DNA of 64,000 bases from JAEUPI01 sp046348365 (GCA_046348365.1 JAXMEL010000003.1:62001-126000), one strand, 5' to 3'; counted from the first letter of the stretch, positions 7,676 through 16,292 are shown. Notes: a model not told the origin generated them from the letters alone. Program-made: numbers and translations.

Positions 7676-8472
7676 GCAGCCGGCCCAGTCATTGCGAACG
7701 CACGTTGAATGCAGCGCTGGTAGTCGCGCACCGTCTCCGCCATGCCGAGCTCCAGCGCGTCGGCCACCAGCGCATGGCCGATCGACACCTCGAGCACGCC
7801 TGGCACCGCGCGCAGGAAGTCGGTGAGGTTGGCGCGGTTCAGGTCATGGCCCGCGTTGACGCCGAGCCCCGCCGCCTGCGCCGCGCGCGCCGCCTCGGCA
7901 TAACGCTGCAGCGTGGCGGCCTCGTCCGGCCCGCCATGCGCGCGCGCATAGGCTTCGGTGTAGAGCTCCACGCGGTGCGCGCCCAGCGCGGCGGCATGCG
8001 CCATGGCCTGCGGCAGCGGATCCATGAACAGGCTCACGCGCACGCCCAGCGCGCGCGCCTCGGCCACCAGCGGCGCGAGGCGCTCGATGTCGTTGGGCAG
8101 GTCCCAGCCGTGGTCGCTGGTGAACTGGCCCACGCTGTCGGGCACCAGCGTGCACTGGTGCGGCCTGAGTTCGCGCACGAAGGCCATCAGGTTGTGCGTC
8201 GGGTTGCCTTCGATGTTGTATTCGGCCTGCGGCCATTGCTTCATCAGCGCGGCGAGGTCGCGCACGTCGTGCGCGCGGATGTGGCGCTCGTCGGGCCGCG
8301 GATGCACCGTGATGCCCTGCGCGCCCGCCTCGAGCGCGATGCGCGCCAGCGCCACGACGTCGGGGATGCCGAGGTGCCGCGTGTTGCGCAACAGCGCGAT
8401 CTTGTTGACGTTGACCGACAGCGCGGTGCGCGCATGGCGGTCGAAGGCTTCGGGTGCGACGAGCGGGTTCAT
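7672..8472 (-). CDS. pdxJ: Pyridoxine 5'-phosphate synthase
   Basis: Condenses 1-deoxyxylulose 5-phosphate with 3-amino-1-hydroxyacetone 1-phosphate to give pyridoxine phosphate, the last step of DXP-dependent vitamin B6 synthesis. The protein is 266 residues with family motifs LSVNVNKIALLRNTRH, ITVHPRPDERHI, EYNIEGNP, LVPD and VNAGHDLNRANL. Three PLP-dependent aminotransferases in the sugar locus would use the cofactor. The start overlaps the recO stop by 4 bp. Adjacent acpS follows as in many proteobacteria. Confidence 0.96.
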   Translation of the reverse strand: MNPLVAPEAFDRHARTALSVNVNKIALLRNTRHLGIPDVVALARIALEAGAQGITVHPRPDERHIRAHDVRDLAALMKQWPQAEYNIEGNPTHNLMAFVRELRPHQCTLVPDSVGQFTSDHGWDLPNDIERLAPLVAEARALGVRVSLFMDPLPQAMAHAAALGAHRVELYTEAYARAHGGPDEAATLQRYAEAARAAQAAGLGVNAGHDLNRANLTDFLRAVPGVLEVSIGHALVADALELGMAETVRDYQRCIQRAFAMTGPAA

Positions 8473-9323
8473 CGTGTGGCGGCGCCGGCATCGAGGCCGA
8501 GCACGCGGTAGGCATCGATCATCACTTCGCGCGTGCGCAGCGTGGCGCCGGCCAGATGATAGTGAAGCAGCTGGCGCAGCTGCGCCTTCAGCGCCGGGCC
8601 GGCGGCCTGCGCGGCGGCCAGCAGCGCGTCGAGGCTGTCGGCGGTGGCATTCGCCAGCGTCGCCCGCAGCGCCGCCTCGAGCGCGCGGCAGGCCTCGCCG
8701 GTCAATGCGCCCGCGCCCGGCGCGGCGTCGACGAGCCCCTCCTCCGGCCGCAGCTGGTAGCACCGCTCGGCCACCACCTGCTGCTGGGTCAGCGTCGCGC
8801 AATCGAGTTCTGGCAGCACGCCGGTCTCGCGCAGCAGCATCAGCTCGAACGCGCGCAGCGCCGCCTCCACGCGCGCGGCCGGCGCGCGGCTCATCGCCGC
8901 GAGGGCCAGCGCATAGGCGTCGAACAGGCGCGGGTGCGGATCGTCGCGCGCGAGCAGGCGCATCAGCAGCTCGTTGACGTAGAAGCCCGCGAACCAGTCG
9001 GCGCCCGCCAGCGCGATGGCCGGGCCGACCCATTCGGCGCCGCGCAGCGTGTGCACGTCGGCCGCCTGCTCGCCGCGGGTGCGGCCGAACTGCACCTGCA
9101 CGCGCTGGAACGGCAGCAGCACCGAGCGCAGCTGCGAGTAAGGCCGCTTGGCGCCCTTGGCGGCCACCGCCACGCGGCCGGATTCGCGCGTGAACAGGTC
9201 GAGGATCAGGCTGCTCTCGCTCCAGTCCCACCGGTGCAGCACGAACGCGGCCTGGCCCGTTGCGGCCGCCCGGCGATGCGGCCGGGCCTGCGAGTGCGCG
9301 CTCGCGCGGGTGGCTTCGCTCAT
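8469..9323 (-). CDS. recO: DNA repair protein RecO
   Basis: RecO anneals single strands and loads RecA on SSB-coated DNA in the RecFOR pathway. The 284-residue protein has the N-terminal OB-fold (FVLHRWDWSESSLILDLFTRESGRVAVAAKGAKRP begins as two shorter recognisable blocks, LILDLFTRE and VAAKGAKRP), then the helical C-terminal domain. The zinc-binding cysteines found in some RecO proteins are not obvious. About 25 basic, low-complexity residues precede the fold. Start and stop overlap era and pdxJ by 4 bp each. Confidence 0.93.
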   Translation of the reverse strand: MSEATRASAHSQARPHRRAAATGQAAFVLHRWDWSESSLILDLFTRESGRVAVAAKGAKRPYSQLRSVLLPFQRVQVQFGRTRGEQAADVHTLRGAEWVGPAIALAGADWFAGFYVNELLMRLLARDDPHPRLFDAYALALAAMSRAPAARVEAALRAFELMLLRETGVLPELDCATLTQQQVVAERCYQLRPEEGLVDAAPGAGALTGEACRALEAALRATLANATADSLDALLAAAQAAGPALKAQLRQLLHYHLAGATLRTREVMIDAYRVLGLDAGAATR

Positions 9324-10270
9324 TCGTAGCCGAAGCTGCGCAGGTGCTGCTCGTCGTCGGCCCAGCCCGAGCGCACCTTGACCCACAGCTCGAGGAACAC
9401 ATGCGCATCGAGCAGCCGCTCGAGCTCGGCGCGGGCCTCGCTGCCGATGCGCTTGAGCCGTTCGCCGCCCTGCCCGATCACGATACCCTTGTGGGCCTCG
9501 CGCTGCACGACGATGGTGGCTGCGATGCGCACCTGGCGCGGTCCGGCATCGGCTTGCGCCTCCTCGAAGCGATCGATCACCACGGTCGATGCATAGGGCA
9601 GCTCGTCGCCGGTGAGGCGGAACAGCTTCTCGCGCACGATTTCGCTGGCCAGGAAGCGGTCGCTGCGGTCGGTGAGCGCGTCGGCCTCGTGCAGCCAGGG
9701 CTGCTGCGGCAGCAGCGGCTCGATGATCGTGAGCAAGCGCTCCACGTCGTCGGGCCGCGTCGCCGACAGCGGCACGTATTCGGCGAACGCGAACTTGGCC
9801 GGCAGCGCCTGCAGCCACGGCAGCAGATCGGCGCGGCGCTTCACCTGATCGAGCTTGTTGGCCACCAGCACCACCGGCTTGTTCCGCGGCAGCAGCGGCA
9901 GCAGCTGCTCGTCGTCGGCGCCGAAGCGGCCGGCTTCGACCAGCAGCAGCACCACGTCGACCTCGGCGAGCGAGGCCGACACGCTGCGGTTGAGGCTGCG
10001 GTTCAGCGCGCCGCCGTGCCGGGTCTGGAAGCCGGGCGTGTCGACGAAGACGAACTGCGCGCGGCCGCGCGTGCACACGCCGGTGATGCGATGGCGCGTC
10101 GTCTGCGCCTTGCGCGAGGTGATGCTGATCTTCTGGCCGACCAGCGCGTTGAGCAGCGTCGACTTGCCGACGTTGGGCCGGCCGACGATGGCGATGGTGC
10201 CGCAGCGCTCGGGTTGGTCAGCGGTGTCGGATGCCTGCGCCGGCGCGGCCGGCGGCGTGCGGGCGGTCAC
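9320..10270 (-). CDS. era: GTPase Era
   Basis: Essential GTPase that binds the 3' end of 16S rRNA and helps assemble the 30S subunit. The 316-residue protein shows G1 GRPNVGKST (residues 30-38), G3 DTPGFQ, G4 NKLDQ, and a C-terminal KH domain with GQGGERLKRIGSEAR. The start is a GTG that overlaps the rnc stop (GTGA). About 25 Pro/Ala-rich residues precede the G domain, slightly longer than in E. coli Era. The rnc-era-recO order is the classic one. Confidence 0.96.
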   Translation of the reverse strand: MTARTPPAAPAQASDTADQPERCGTIAIVGRPNVGKSTLLNALVGQKISITSRKAQTTRHRITGVCTRGRAQFVFVDTPGFQTRHGGALNRSLNRSVSASLAEVDVVLLLVEAGRFGADDEQLLPLLPRNKPVVLVANKLDQVKRRADLLPWLQALPAKFAFAEYVPLSATRPDDVERLLTIIEPLLPQQPWLHEADALTDRSDRFLASEIVREKLFRLTGDELPYASTVVIDRFEEAQADAGPRQVRIAATIVVQREAHKGIVIGQGGERLKRIGSEARAELERLLDAHVFLELWVKVRSGWADDEQHLRSFGYE

Positions 10271-10971
10271 GAGCGCAGCGGGCCGCCCGGGCGGTCGCTG
10301 GCCTTCAGCGCATCGAGCAGCTTGCGCGCCGCCTCCTGCTCGGCCGCGCGGCGCGACCGGCCGCGGCCCGACTCGGTGACCGACAGCGCCGGCACCGTGC
10401 ATTCGACCTCGAAGGTCTGGGCATGGGCCTGTCCCGAGGTGGCCACGATGCGGTAGCTCGGCACGGCGATGCGGCGGGCCTGCAGCCATTCCTGCAGTTC
10501 GGTCTTCGCGTCCTTGCTCCAGCTGGCGGCCTCGGTCGATGCGATCACGTCGCCGAAGAGCCGGCGCACCAGCTCGGCCGCCGGCGCGTAGCCGCCGTCG
10601 AGGAAGACGGCACCGATCAGGGCCTCCACCGCGTCGGCCAGGATCGACGGCCGCTGCGCGCCGCCGGCGCGGGCCTCGCCTTCGGACAGGCGCACGACCT
10701 CGGGCACGCCGAGCCCGAGCGCCGCCCGGTGCAGGCTCTCCTCGCGCACCAGATGCGCGCGCACGCGCGTGAGATCGCCTTCGTCGGAGCCGCCGAAGCG
10801 CTCGAACAGCAGGCCCGAGACGGCCAGGTTGAGCACCGCGTCGCCGAGGAATTCGAGCCGCTCGTTGTGATCGGCGCCGAAGCTGCGATGGGTCAGCGCC
10901 CGCGTGAGCAGCGCCGGGTCGGCGAAGCGGTGGCCGAGGCGGCCCTGCAACGCATCGAGCCGGGTATCCAT
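10267..10971 (-). CDS. rnc: Ribonuclease III
   Basis: Double-strand-specific endoribonuclease for rRNA precursor and mRNA processing. The 234-residue protein has the nuclease signature NERLEFLGDAVL with catalytic Glu40 and Asp44, a second metal pair Asp113/Glu116 in LADAVEALIGAVFLDGG, and a C-terminal dsRNA-binding domain (KTELQEWLQ ... GRGRSRRAAEQEAARKLL). It starts 47 bases after the DUF4845 gene stop and is translationally coupled to era. Confidence 0.97.
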   Translation of the reverse strand: MDTRLDALQGRLGHRFADPALLTRALTHRSFGADHNERLEFLGDAVLNLAVSGLLFERFGGSDEGDLTRVRAHLVREESLHRAALGLGVPEVVRLSEGEARAGGAQRPSILADAVEALIGAVFLDGGYAPAAELVRRLFGDVIASTEAASWSKDAKTELQEWLQARRIAVPSYRIVATSGQAHAQTFEVECTVPALSVTESGRGRSRRAAEQEAARKLLDALKASDRPGGPLRS

Positions 10972-11018
10972 GGGATGCAGCGGCGCCTGCGCGCAGCCTC
11001 AGGCCTTGCGGCCCGGCC

Positions 11019-11390
11019 CTAGCGCGATCGCCCCTCGTACTTGATGAGCAGGAAGACCGGGGCGATCAACTCGATCTCCTTGTTGTAGGCGAAGCGGATC
11101 ACGACCTTGTCGTTCTCCTTCGTGATGTCGAGGTCCTTGCCCGAGATGGAGGCGATCGAGTACTCGATCTCCTTCTGCTTGTCGAACTGGGCCCGGATCT
11201 CGCCGACCGTGGGCGGGCTGGAGGCCGCGATCTTGTCGACCGCGCTCTTGATCGTGAGGTACTCGTTGAGCGTCGGCAGCGCGCGCACCAGCACGTAGCC
11301 GACGAAGCCGATGACGATCGCCCAGAACAGCAGCCCGATCAGCGAGAGGCCGCGTTGTGCCGCTGCACCGGGCCGGCGGGAGGTTCTCAT
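11019..11390 (-). CDS. DUF4845 single-pass membrane protein
   Basis: Protein of about 123 residues with one N-terminal membrane segment (GLSLIGLLFWAIVIGFVGYVLVRAL) resembling a prepilin-like anchor, followed by a soluble domain with VDKIAASSPPTVGEIRAQFDKQ. This matches the DUF4845 family commonly placed between lepB and rnc in betaproteobacteria. I chose the ATG preceded by AAAGGGG; a GTG five codons earlier is the alternative. Function is unknown. Its position suggests a role linked to secretion or the envelope, but that is only an inference. Confidence 0.85.
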   Translation of the reverse strand: MRTSRRPGAAAQRGLSLIGLLFWAIVIGFVGYVLVRALPTLNEYLTIKSAVDKIAASSPPTVGEIRAQFDKQKEIEYSIASISGKDLDITKENDKVVIRFAYNKEIELIAPVFLLIKYEGRSR

Positions 11391-11412
11391 GCACGCCCCT
11401 TTCACGTCCGCG

Positions 11413-12384
11413 TCACTGGAACGAACCGATCCGACGCAGGTTGCCGAAATTCATCCACACGAAGAACGCCTTGCCCACGATGTTCTCGTCGGGCACGAAA
11501 CCCCAGAATCGGGAGTCCTGCGAATTGTCGCGGTTGTCGCCCATCATGAAGTAGTGGCCGGCGGGAACCTTGCACACCACGCCCTCGGCCGAATAGCGGC
11601 AGTTCTGGGCGTTGGGGAACTGCCGGCCGTCGCCGCCGCCGTAATAGGCCTGGCGCTTCGGGTCGACCAGGATGCGGTGCTGCACGGCGCCGAGCGACTC
11701 GGTGAACTGCGGCGCGTAGCGCAGCGAGTCCTCGTCGTAGTAGTCGCCCATCGCCTGCACGTCGACCGGCTTGCCGTTGATGGTGAGCCGCTGGTTCAGG
11801 TAAGCCACCTCGTCACCGGGCACGCCGACGACGCGCTTGATGTAATCCACCCGCGGATCGACCGGGTAGCGGAAGACGACCACGTCGCCGCGCTGAGGGT
11901 CGTTGTTCTGCAGGATCTTCTTGTTCACGACCGGCAGCCGGATGCCGTAGTGGTACTTGTTCACGAGGATCAGGTCGCCCACCAGCAGCGTGGGCACCAT
12001 CGATCCCGAAGGGATCTTGAACGGCTCGAACAGGAACGAGCGCAACAGGAACACCGCCAGGATCACCGGGAACAGCCCGGCCGTCCAGTCGAGCCACCAG
12101 GGTTGCGCAAGCAGCCGCTCGCGCGCGCCGGCGAGGTCGCCGTCGACCTTGTCGATGCCCTTGCTGGCCAAGTCGGCTCGGCGCTGCGCGTCCTGGCGCT
12201 CGAGCGCGGCCGCCGCGGCTTCGCGCGCTGGCTTGAAGTGAAAGCGTTCGGCGAGCCAGTAGGCCAGCGTCGCGATCGTCAGCACGAACAGCAGCAGCGA
12301 GAAGTTGCCGATCCAGCGGTCGGCGTACCAGCCCCCGAGGTAGACGGCCAGCGCGAGATACAGGACGGCGGTCAGCGCGCTCAT
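11413..12384 (-). CDS. lepB: Signal peptidase I
   Basis: Inner-membrane serine/lysine protease that removes signal peptides from Sec and Tat substrates. The 323-residue protein has two N-terminal membrane helices around residues 3-20 and 27-45, a basic linker, and a third hydrophobic stretch before the catalytic domain. Catalytic Ser128 lies in IPSGSMVP and Lys183 in DYIKRVVGVPGD; box E is GDNRDNSQDSR. It starts 73 bases downstream of lepA and is 22 bases from the DUF4845 gene, in the standard lepA-lepB arrangement. Confidence 0.97.
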   Translation of the reverse strand: MSALTAVLYLALAVYLGGWYADRWIGNFSLLLFVLTIATLAYWLAERFHFKPAREAAAAALERQDAQRRADLASKGIDKVDGDLAGARERLLAQPWWLDWTAGLFPVILAVFLLRSFLFEPFKIPSGSMVPTLLVGDLILVNKYHYGIRLPVVNKKILQNNDPQRGDVVVFRYPVDPRVDYIKRVVGVPGDEVAYLNQRLTINGKPVDVQAMGDYYDEDSLRYAPQFTESLGAVQHRILVDPKRQAYYGGGDGRQFPNAQNCRYSAEGVVCKVPAGHYFMMGDNRDNSQDSRFWGFVPDENIVGKAFFVWMNFGNLRRIGSFQ

Positions 12385-12457
12385 CGGGCGCGCATCCGGT
12401 GCGGTGGGTTGCGGTTGTTCATCGTTCTCGTCTGGGCACCCGGAGCGGGCACGGCGT

Positions 12458-14266
12458 TCATTCGTCGACCTGCAGGATGGCGAGAAACGCCTCCTGGGGC
12501 ACCTCCACCGTGCCGATCTGCTTCATGCGCTTCTTGCCGGCCTTCTGCTTCTCCAGCAGCTTTCGTTTGCGGGTGATGTCGCCGCCGTAGCATTTTGCCA
12601 GCACGTTCTTGCGCAGGGCCTTGATGTTTTCGCGCGCGATGATGTTGGCCCCGATCGCGGCCTGGATCGCCACGTCGTACATCTGGCGCGGGATGATCTG
12701 GCGCATCTTGGCCGCCACCTCGCGCCCGCGGTACTGGCTCTGGCTGCGGTGCACGATGATCGACAGCGCATCGATGCGCTCGCCGTTGATCAGCATGTCG
12801 ACCTTCACCACGTCGGCCGGCCGGTACTCCCTGAACTCGTAGTCCATCGACGCGTAGCCGCGCGACACGCTCTTGAGCTTGTCGAAGAAGTCGAGCACGA
12901 TCTCGGCCAGCGGCAGCTCGTAGGTCAGGTGCACCTGGCGGCCGTGGTAGCTCATCTGGATCTGCACGCCGCGCTTCTGGTTGGCCAGCGTCATCACCGG
13001 GCCCACGCAGTCCTGCGGCATGTACAGGTGCACCGTGACGATCGGCTCGCGGATCTCGCGGATGCGCCCCGGATCGGGCAGCTTCGACGGGTTCTCGACC
13101 TGCAGGACCGTGCCGTCGTTCAGCTCGACCTGGTAGACCACCGACGGCGCGGTGGTGATCAGGTCCTGGTCGAACTCGCGCTCCAGCCGCTCTTGCACGA
13201 TCTCCATGTGCAGCAGGCCCAGGAAGCCGCAGCGGAAGCCGAAGCCCAGCGCCTGGCTCACCTCGGGCTCGAAGCGCAGCGAGCTGTCGTTGAGCTTGAG
13301 CTTGTCCAGCGCGTCGCGCAGCGATTCGTACTCGCTCGCCTCGGTGGGGTACAGCCCGGCGAACACCTGGGGCTGGATCTCCTTGAAGCCCGGCAGCGGC
13401 TCGGTCGCCGGGCCGGCGTTGTTGGGCAGCTTGCGCTCCAGCGTGATGGTGTCGCCGACCCGGGCGTGGTGGATCTCCTTGATGCCGGCGATCAGGAACC
13501 CCACCTCGCCGGCCCGCAGCACCTCGCGCGGCTGCGACTTCGGCGTGAACACGCCGAGCTGCTCGATGCCGTAGCAGGCATCGGTGGACATCAGCCGGAT
13601 GCGCTCGCCCTTGCCGAGCGCGCCGTCGACCACGCGCACCAGCACCACGACGCCGACGTAGTTGTCGAACCAGCTGTCGATGATCATCGCCCGCGGCGGA
13701 CCGCTCGGGTTGCCTCGGGGCGCCGGCATGCGGTGGATCACCGCCTCGAGGATGTCGTCGATGCCCATGCCGGTCTTGGCTGAGCACGGGATGGCCTGGC
13801 TGGCATCGATGCCGATCACGTCCTCGATCTCGGCCTTGGCGGTTTCGGGATCGGCCTGCGGCAGATCCATCTTGTTGAGCACCGGCACGACCTCGACGTG
13901 CAGGTCCAGCGCGGTGTAGCAGTTGGCCACCGTCTGCGCCTCGACGCCCTGGCTCGCGTCGACCACCAGCAGCGCGCCCTCGCAGGCCGACAGCGAGCGG
14001 CTGACCTCGTAGGAGAAGTCCACGTGGCCCGGCGTGTCGATGAGATTTAGGAGGTAGACACGGCCGCTTCGCGCCGTGTACGTAAGCGCCGCGGTCTGCG
14101 CCTTGATGGTGATGCCGCGCTCGCGCTCGAGATCCATCGAGTCGAGCACCTGCTCCTCCATCTCGCGATCGGAGAGACCACCGCAGCGCTGGATGATCCG
14201 ATCGGCCAGCGTGCTCTTGCCGTGGTCGATGTGGGCAATGATCGAGAAGTTGCGGATGTGGTCCAT
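12458..14266 (-). CDS. lepA: Elongation factor 4 (LepA)
   Basis: Ribosome-associated translational GTPase that acts in initiation, back-translocation or ribosome assembly, depending on the report. Motifs are G1 AHIDHGKST, G2 with RGITIKAQT, G3 DTPGHVDF, G4 NKMDLP, EF-G-like domains, and the LepA-specific C-terminal domain ending in ILQVDE. I use the ATG giving MDHIRNFSIIAHIDHG, which matches the family N-terminus and gives 602 residues. An ATG nine codons earlier (MSRIQPHRL) is open but is only 11 bases from a strong hairpin. Confidence 0.95.
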   Translation of the reverse strand: MDHIRNFSIIAHIDHGKSTLADRIIQRCGGLSDREMEEQVLDSMDLERERGITIKAQTAALTYTARSGRVYLLNLIDTPGHVDFSYEVSRSLSACEGALLVVDASQGVEAQTVANCYTALDLHVEVVPVLNKMDLPQADPETAKAEIEDVIGIDASQAIPCSAKTGMGIDDILEAVIHRMPAPRGNPSGPPRAMIIDSWFDNYVGVVVLVRVVDGALGKGERIRLMSTDACYGIEQLGVFTPKSQPREVLRAGEVGFLIAGIKEIHHARVGDTITLERKLPNNAGPATEPLPGFKEIQPQVFAGLYPTEASEYESLRDALDKLKLNDSSLRFEPEVSQALGFGFRCGFLGLLHMEIVQERLEREFDQDLITTAPSVVYQVELNDGTVLQVENPSKLPDPGRIREIREPIVTVHLYMPQDCVGPVMTLANQKRGVQIQMSYHGRQVHLTYELPLAEIVLDFFDKLKSVSRGYASMDYEFREYRPADVVKVDMLINGERIDALSIIVHRSQSQYRGREVAAKMRQIIPRQMYDVAIQAAIGANIIARENIKALRKNVLAKCYGGDITRKRKLLEKQKAGKKRMKQIGTVEVPQEAFLAILQVDE

Positions 14267-14303
14267 CAACCGATGCGGCTGGATGCGCGACATGCCGCTG
14301 GCA

Positions 14304-14369
14304 CAACGGCGAAGCCGTTGCGTCGAAGGCTAACTTCGCGCAGCGAAGTTAAGGGCTGCGAAGCAGCCC
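14304..14369. repeat. Three consecutive short hairpins upstream of lepA
   Basis: Three perfect inverted repeats stand in a row: CAACGGC-GAA-GCCGTTG (14304-14320), TAACTTCGC-GCA-GCGAAGTTA (14331-14351) and GGGCTGC-GAA-GCAGCCC (14353-14369). Stems are 7, 9 and 7 bp with 3-base loops; on the minus strand two loops read TTC. The stem sequences differ while the loop and GC-type closure are alike, so they look like an assembled array of small hairpins. In lepA mRNA they would sit in the leader. Confidence 0.65.
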
Positions 14370-14380
14370 GGCCGAAGACA

Positions 14381-14411
14381 AAAAAAAGGCACGTCGAAGA
14401 GTTGACGCGCC
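14381..14411 (-). terminator. Rho-independent terminator on the minus strand
   Basis: Read on the minus strand: GGCGCGTC, loop AACTCTTC, GACGTGCC (8-bp stem with one mismatch), followed directly by seven T residues. This is a standard intrinsic terminator for transcripts coming from the degP side, about 400 bases after the degP stop and before lepA. It separates the rpoE-rseA-rseB-degP unit from the lepA-lepB unit. Confidence 0.65.
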
Positions 14412-14526
14412 TTCCAACAAAACGTATGGCAACTGCTTGTTGGGCCTTCATTGTAGCCAAAAGCACCTTGCCGAAACCCGCGCCAATGCTTGTTTTCCGC
14501 TCGTTGTGGGGTGCCAACAGCCAAAT

Positions 14527-14546
14527 TCATCCACAGATTATCAACA
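14527..14546 (+). promoter_or_regulatory. Two DnaA-box-like 9-mers one helical turn apart
   Basis: TCATCCACA (14527-14535) and TTATCAACA (14538-14546) each differ at one position from the consensus DnaA box TTATCCACA. They have the same orientation, with starts 11 bp apart. They lie in the locally AT-richer intergenic region. No dnaA, dnaN or other origin gene is nearby, so a replication origin is unlikely. A DnaA-titrating or regulatory site is conceivable but unproven. Confidence 0.35.
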
Positions 14547-14806
14547 GGTCTCTCAACAGTCTGGAAGCACTCACATCAGACTGTTCAGTGCTGCCAAACC
14601 GCGACCGTAAAAGAACCGTCAGATGGCAGATTCTAGTTGCCCGAAGGTTCAATCCGGGCTGCCGGCCGGAGCGAGAACTCACTCCGAGCGATCGGGGTTC
14701 GAACGCGCGGACCCGAGTTGCCCCGAAGCGGCTGCTGAGTGCTCGGTGGCATCCCGTCTAATGGAATAACCACACGCCACAGTCAGATGATCGACCACGC
14801 CGAAAT

Positions 14807-16258
14807 TCAACGCCCCGACGGACGGATCACCAGGTAGCTGACGAACTCACCCCGTCGCACCATCACGCTGACGGCCCGCTCCTTCTCGGCCCGCGCGGCG
14901 ATCGACAGGAATTGCTTGGTATCGACCACCTCGGCGTTGTTCAGCGCCAGGATCACGTCACCCTCGCGCAGCCCCGCCCTCGCAGCCGCGCCTTCTGCGG
15001 CGTCGACGCGCACACCGCCGCGGACCTTGAGCTCGCGCTTCTGCGCGTCGGTGAGATCGCTCACCGACAGGCCCAGCGCCGTCTTCGCCGCCGGCGCCGA
15101 AGCACCCGGCTCGGCTTGCGCGCGACGCATCGGCCGATCGGCCTCGAACTCGCCGACCACCACCGACACCTCCTTCGCCGCGCCGCGGCGGTAGAGCTGC
15201 AGCGTCGTCTTGCTGCCCGGCTTGGTGGCGCCGATGATGCGCGGCAGGTCGCCCGACTTCTCCACCGGCTTGCCGTCGACCTTGACGATGATGTCGCCGG
15301 CCTCCACGCCCGCCTTGCCTGCGGGCCCGTCGGCCTCGACGTTCTGCACCAGCGCACCCATCGGCTTGCCGAGGCCGATCGACTCGGCCACGTCCTTGGT
15401 CACCGGCGCGATGGTCACGCCGATGCGGCCGCGGATCACGCGGCCGTTGGCGCGCAACTGGTCGGCCACACGCATGGCCTCGTCGATCGGGATCGCGAAG
15501 CTGATGCCCATGAAGCCGCCGGAGCGGCTGTAGATCTGCGAGTTGATGCCGATCACCTCGCCGCGCATGTTGAGCAGCGGGCCGCCGGAGTTGCCCGGGT
15601 TGATCGCCACGTCGGTCTGGATGAACGGCAGGTAGTCGCCCGTGTCGCGCTGCTTGGCGCTGACGATGCCCGCGGTGACGGTGTTCTCCAGGCCGAACGG
15701 CGAGCCGATGGCCATCACCCACTCGCCGACCTTCAAGCGGCTCGCGTCGCCGACCTTCACCGCCGGCAGCGCGGAGGCCTCGATCTTCACCACCGCCACG
15801 TCGGTGCGCTTGTCGGCACCGACGATGCGCGCCTTGAATTCGCGCTTGTCGGTCAGCGTGACCATCACCTCGTCGGCCCCGTCGACGACATGCGCATTGG
15901 TCATCACGAAGCCGTCGGCGGTGAGGATGAAGCCAGAGCCCACGCCGCGCGTCTGCGGCTCCTCGTCGCCGCCGCGCGGCGTGCGCGGCTGCCCGGGCCG
16001 CCCCGGCAGCGGGATGCCGAATCGGCGCAGCAGCTCCTCCGGATCGATCTCGCCGCCGGCTGCGCCGCGCCCGCGCTCGAGCGTGCGGATGTTGACCACC
16101 GACGGGCTCCACTTCTCGGCCAGCTCGGTGAAGTCGGGCAACTCCCGCGCCTGCGCCGACGCGCCACGCGGCACGGCTGCGGCGCCCAGGGCCAGGGCCG
16201 TCATCAGGGTCCACACGGCGCGCCGATCAATGCCGGCTTCAACGCTTGCGACAGGCAT
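14807..16258 (-). CDS. degP: Periplasmic HtrA-type serine protease/chaperone (DegP/MucD)
   Basis: Quality-control protease for misfolded envelope proteins. The 483-residue precursor has a signal peptide (VWTLMTALALGAAAVPRG, cut after ASAQA), a trypsin-like domain with triad His123 (NAHVVDG), Asp153 (KRTDVAVV) and Ser224 (NPGNSGGPLL), and two PDZ domains. I chose the ATG preceded by GAGGA; an ATG four codons earlier is also open. It follows rseB by 79 bases and belongs to the rpoE envelope-stress cluster, so sigma-E control is expected. I could not see a clear sigma-E promoter in the gap, only a hairpin. Confidence 0.95.
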   Translation of the reverse strand: MPVASVEAGIDRRAVWTLMTALALGAAAVPRGASAQARELPDFTELAEKWSPSVVNIRTLERGRGAAGGEIDPEELLRRFGIPLPGRPGQPRTPRGGDEEPQTRGVGSGFILTADGFVMTNAHVVDGADEVMVTLTDKREFKARIVGADKRTDVAVVKIEASALPAVKVGDASRLKVGEWVMAIGSPFGLENTVTAGIVSAKQRDTGDYLPFIQTDVAINPGNSGGPLLNMRGEVIGINSQIYSRSGGFMGISFAIPIDEAMRVADQLRANGRVIRGRIGVTIAPVTKDVAESIGLGKPMGALVQNVEADGPAGKAGVEAGDIIVKVDGKPVEKSGDLPRIIGATKPGSKTTLQLYRRGAAKEVSVVVGEFEADRPMRRAQAEPGASAPAAKTALGLSVSDLTDAQKRELKVRGGVRVDAAEGAAARAGLREGDVILALNNAEVVDTKQFLSIAARAEKERAVSVMVRRGEFVSYLVIRPSGR

Positions 16259-16292
16259 ATAGGTCCTCATCCGTCTCGATGTGATGGCAAGT

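Larger units (their letters stand above)
14294..14806. other. Largest unexplained intergenic region, between degP and lepA
   Basis: About 510 bases without a convincing gene. Base composition is visibly less GC-rich than the flanking genes. From the lepA side it contains three compact hairpins, a minus-strand hairpin plus U-tract terminator, and two DnaA-box-like words. The remaining part (about 14550-14806) has short open frames on the plus strand only, with no family resemblance. The lepA promoter must lie on the minus strand here, but I could not pick out a clear -35/-10 pair. A small RNA upstream of the terminator is possible. Confidence 0.6.

Noticed and set aside
14527..14546. Chromosomal replication origin
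   Set aside because: Only two near-consensus DnaA boxes, no dnaA/dnaN/gidA neighbourhood and no extended AT-rich unwinding region.
14640..14720. tRNA-like T-loop words (GGTTCAATCC, GGTTCGAACG) in the degP-lepA gap
   Set aside because: No matching acceptor stem, anticodon arm or D-arm at the right spacing on either strand.
14222..14761. Plus-strand open frame across the lepA upstream region
   Set aside because: It starts inside lepA on the other strand, crosses the hairpins and terminator, and has no recognisable domain or ribosome site.
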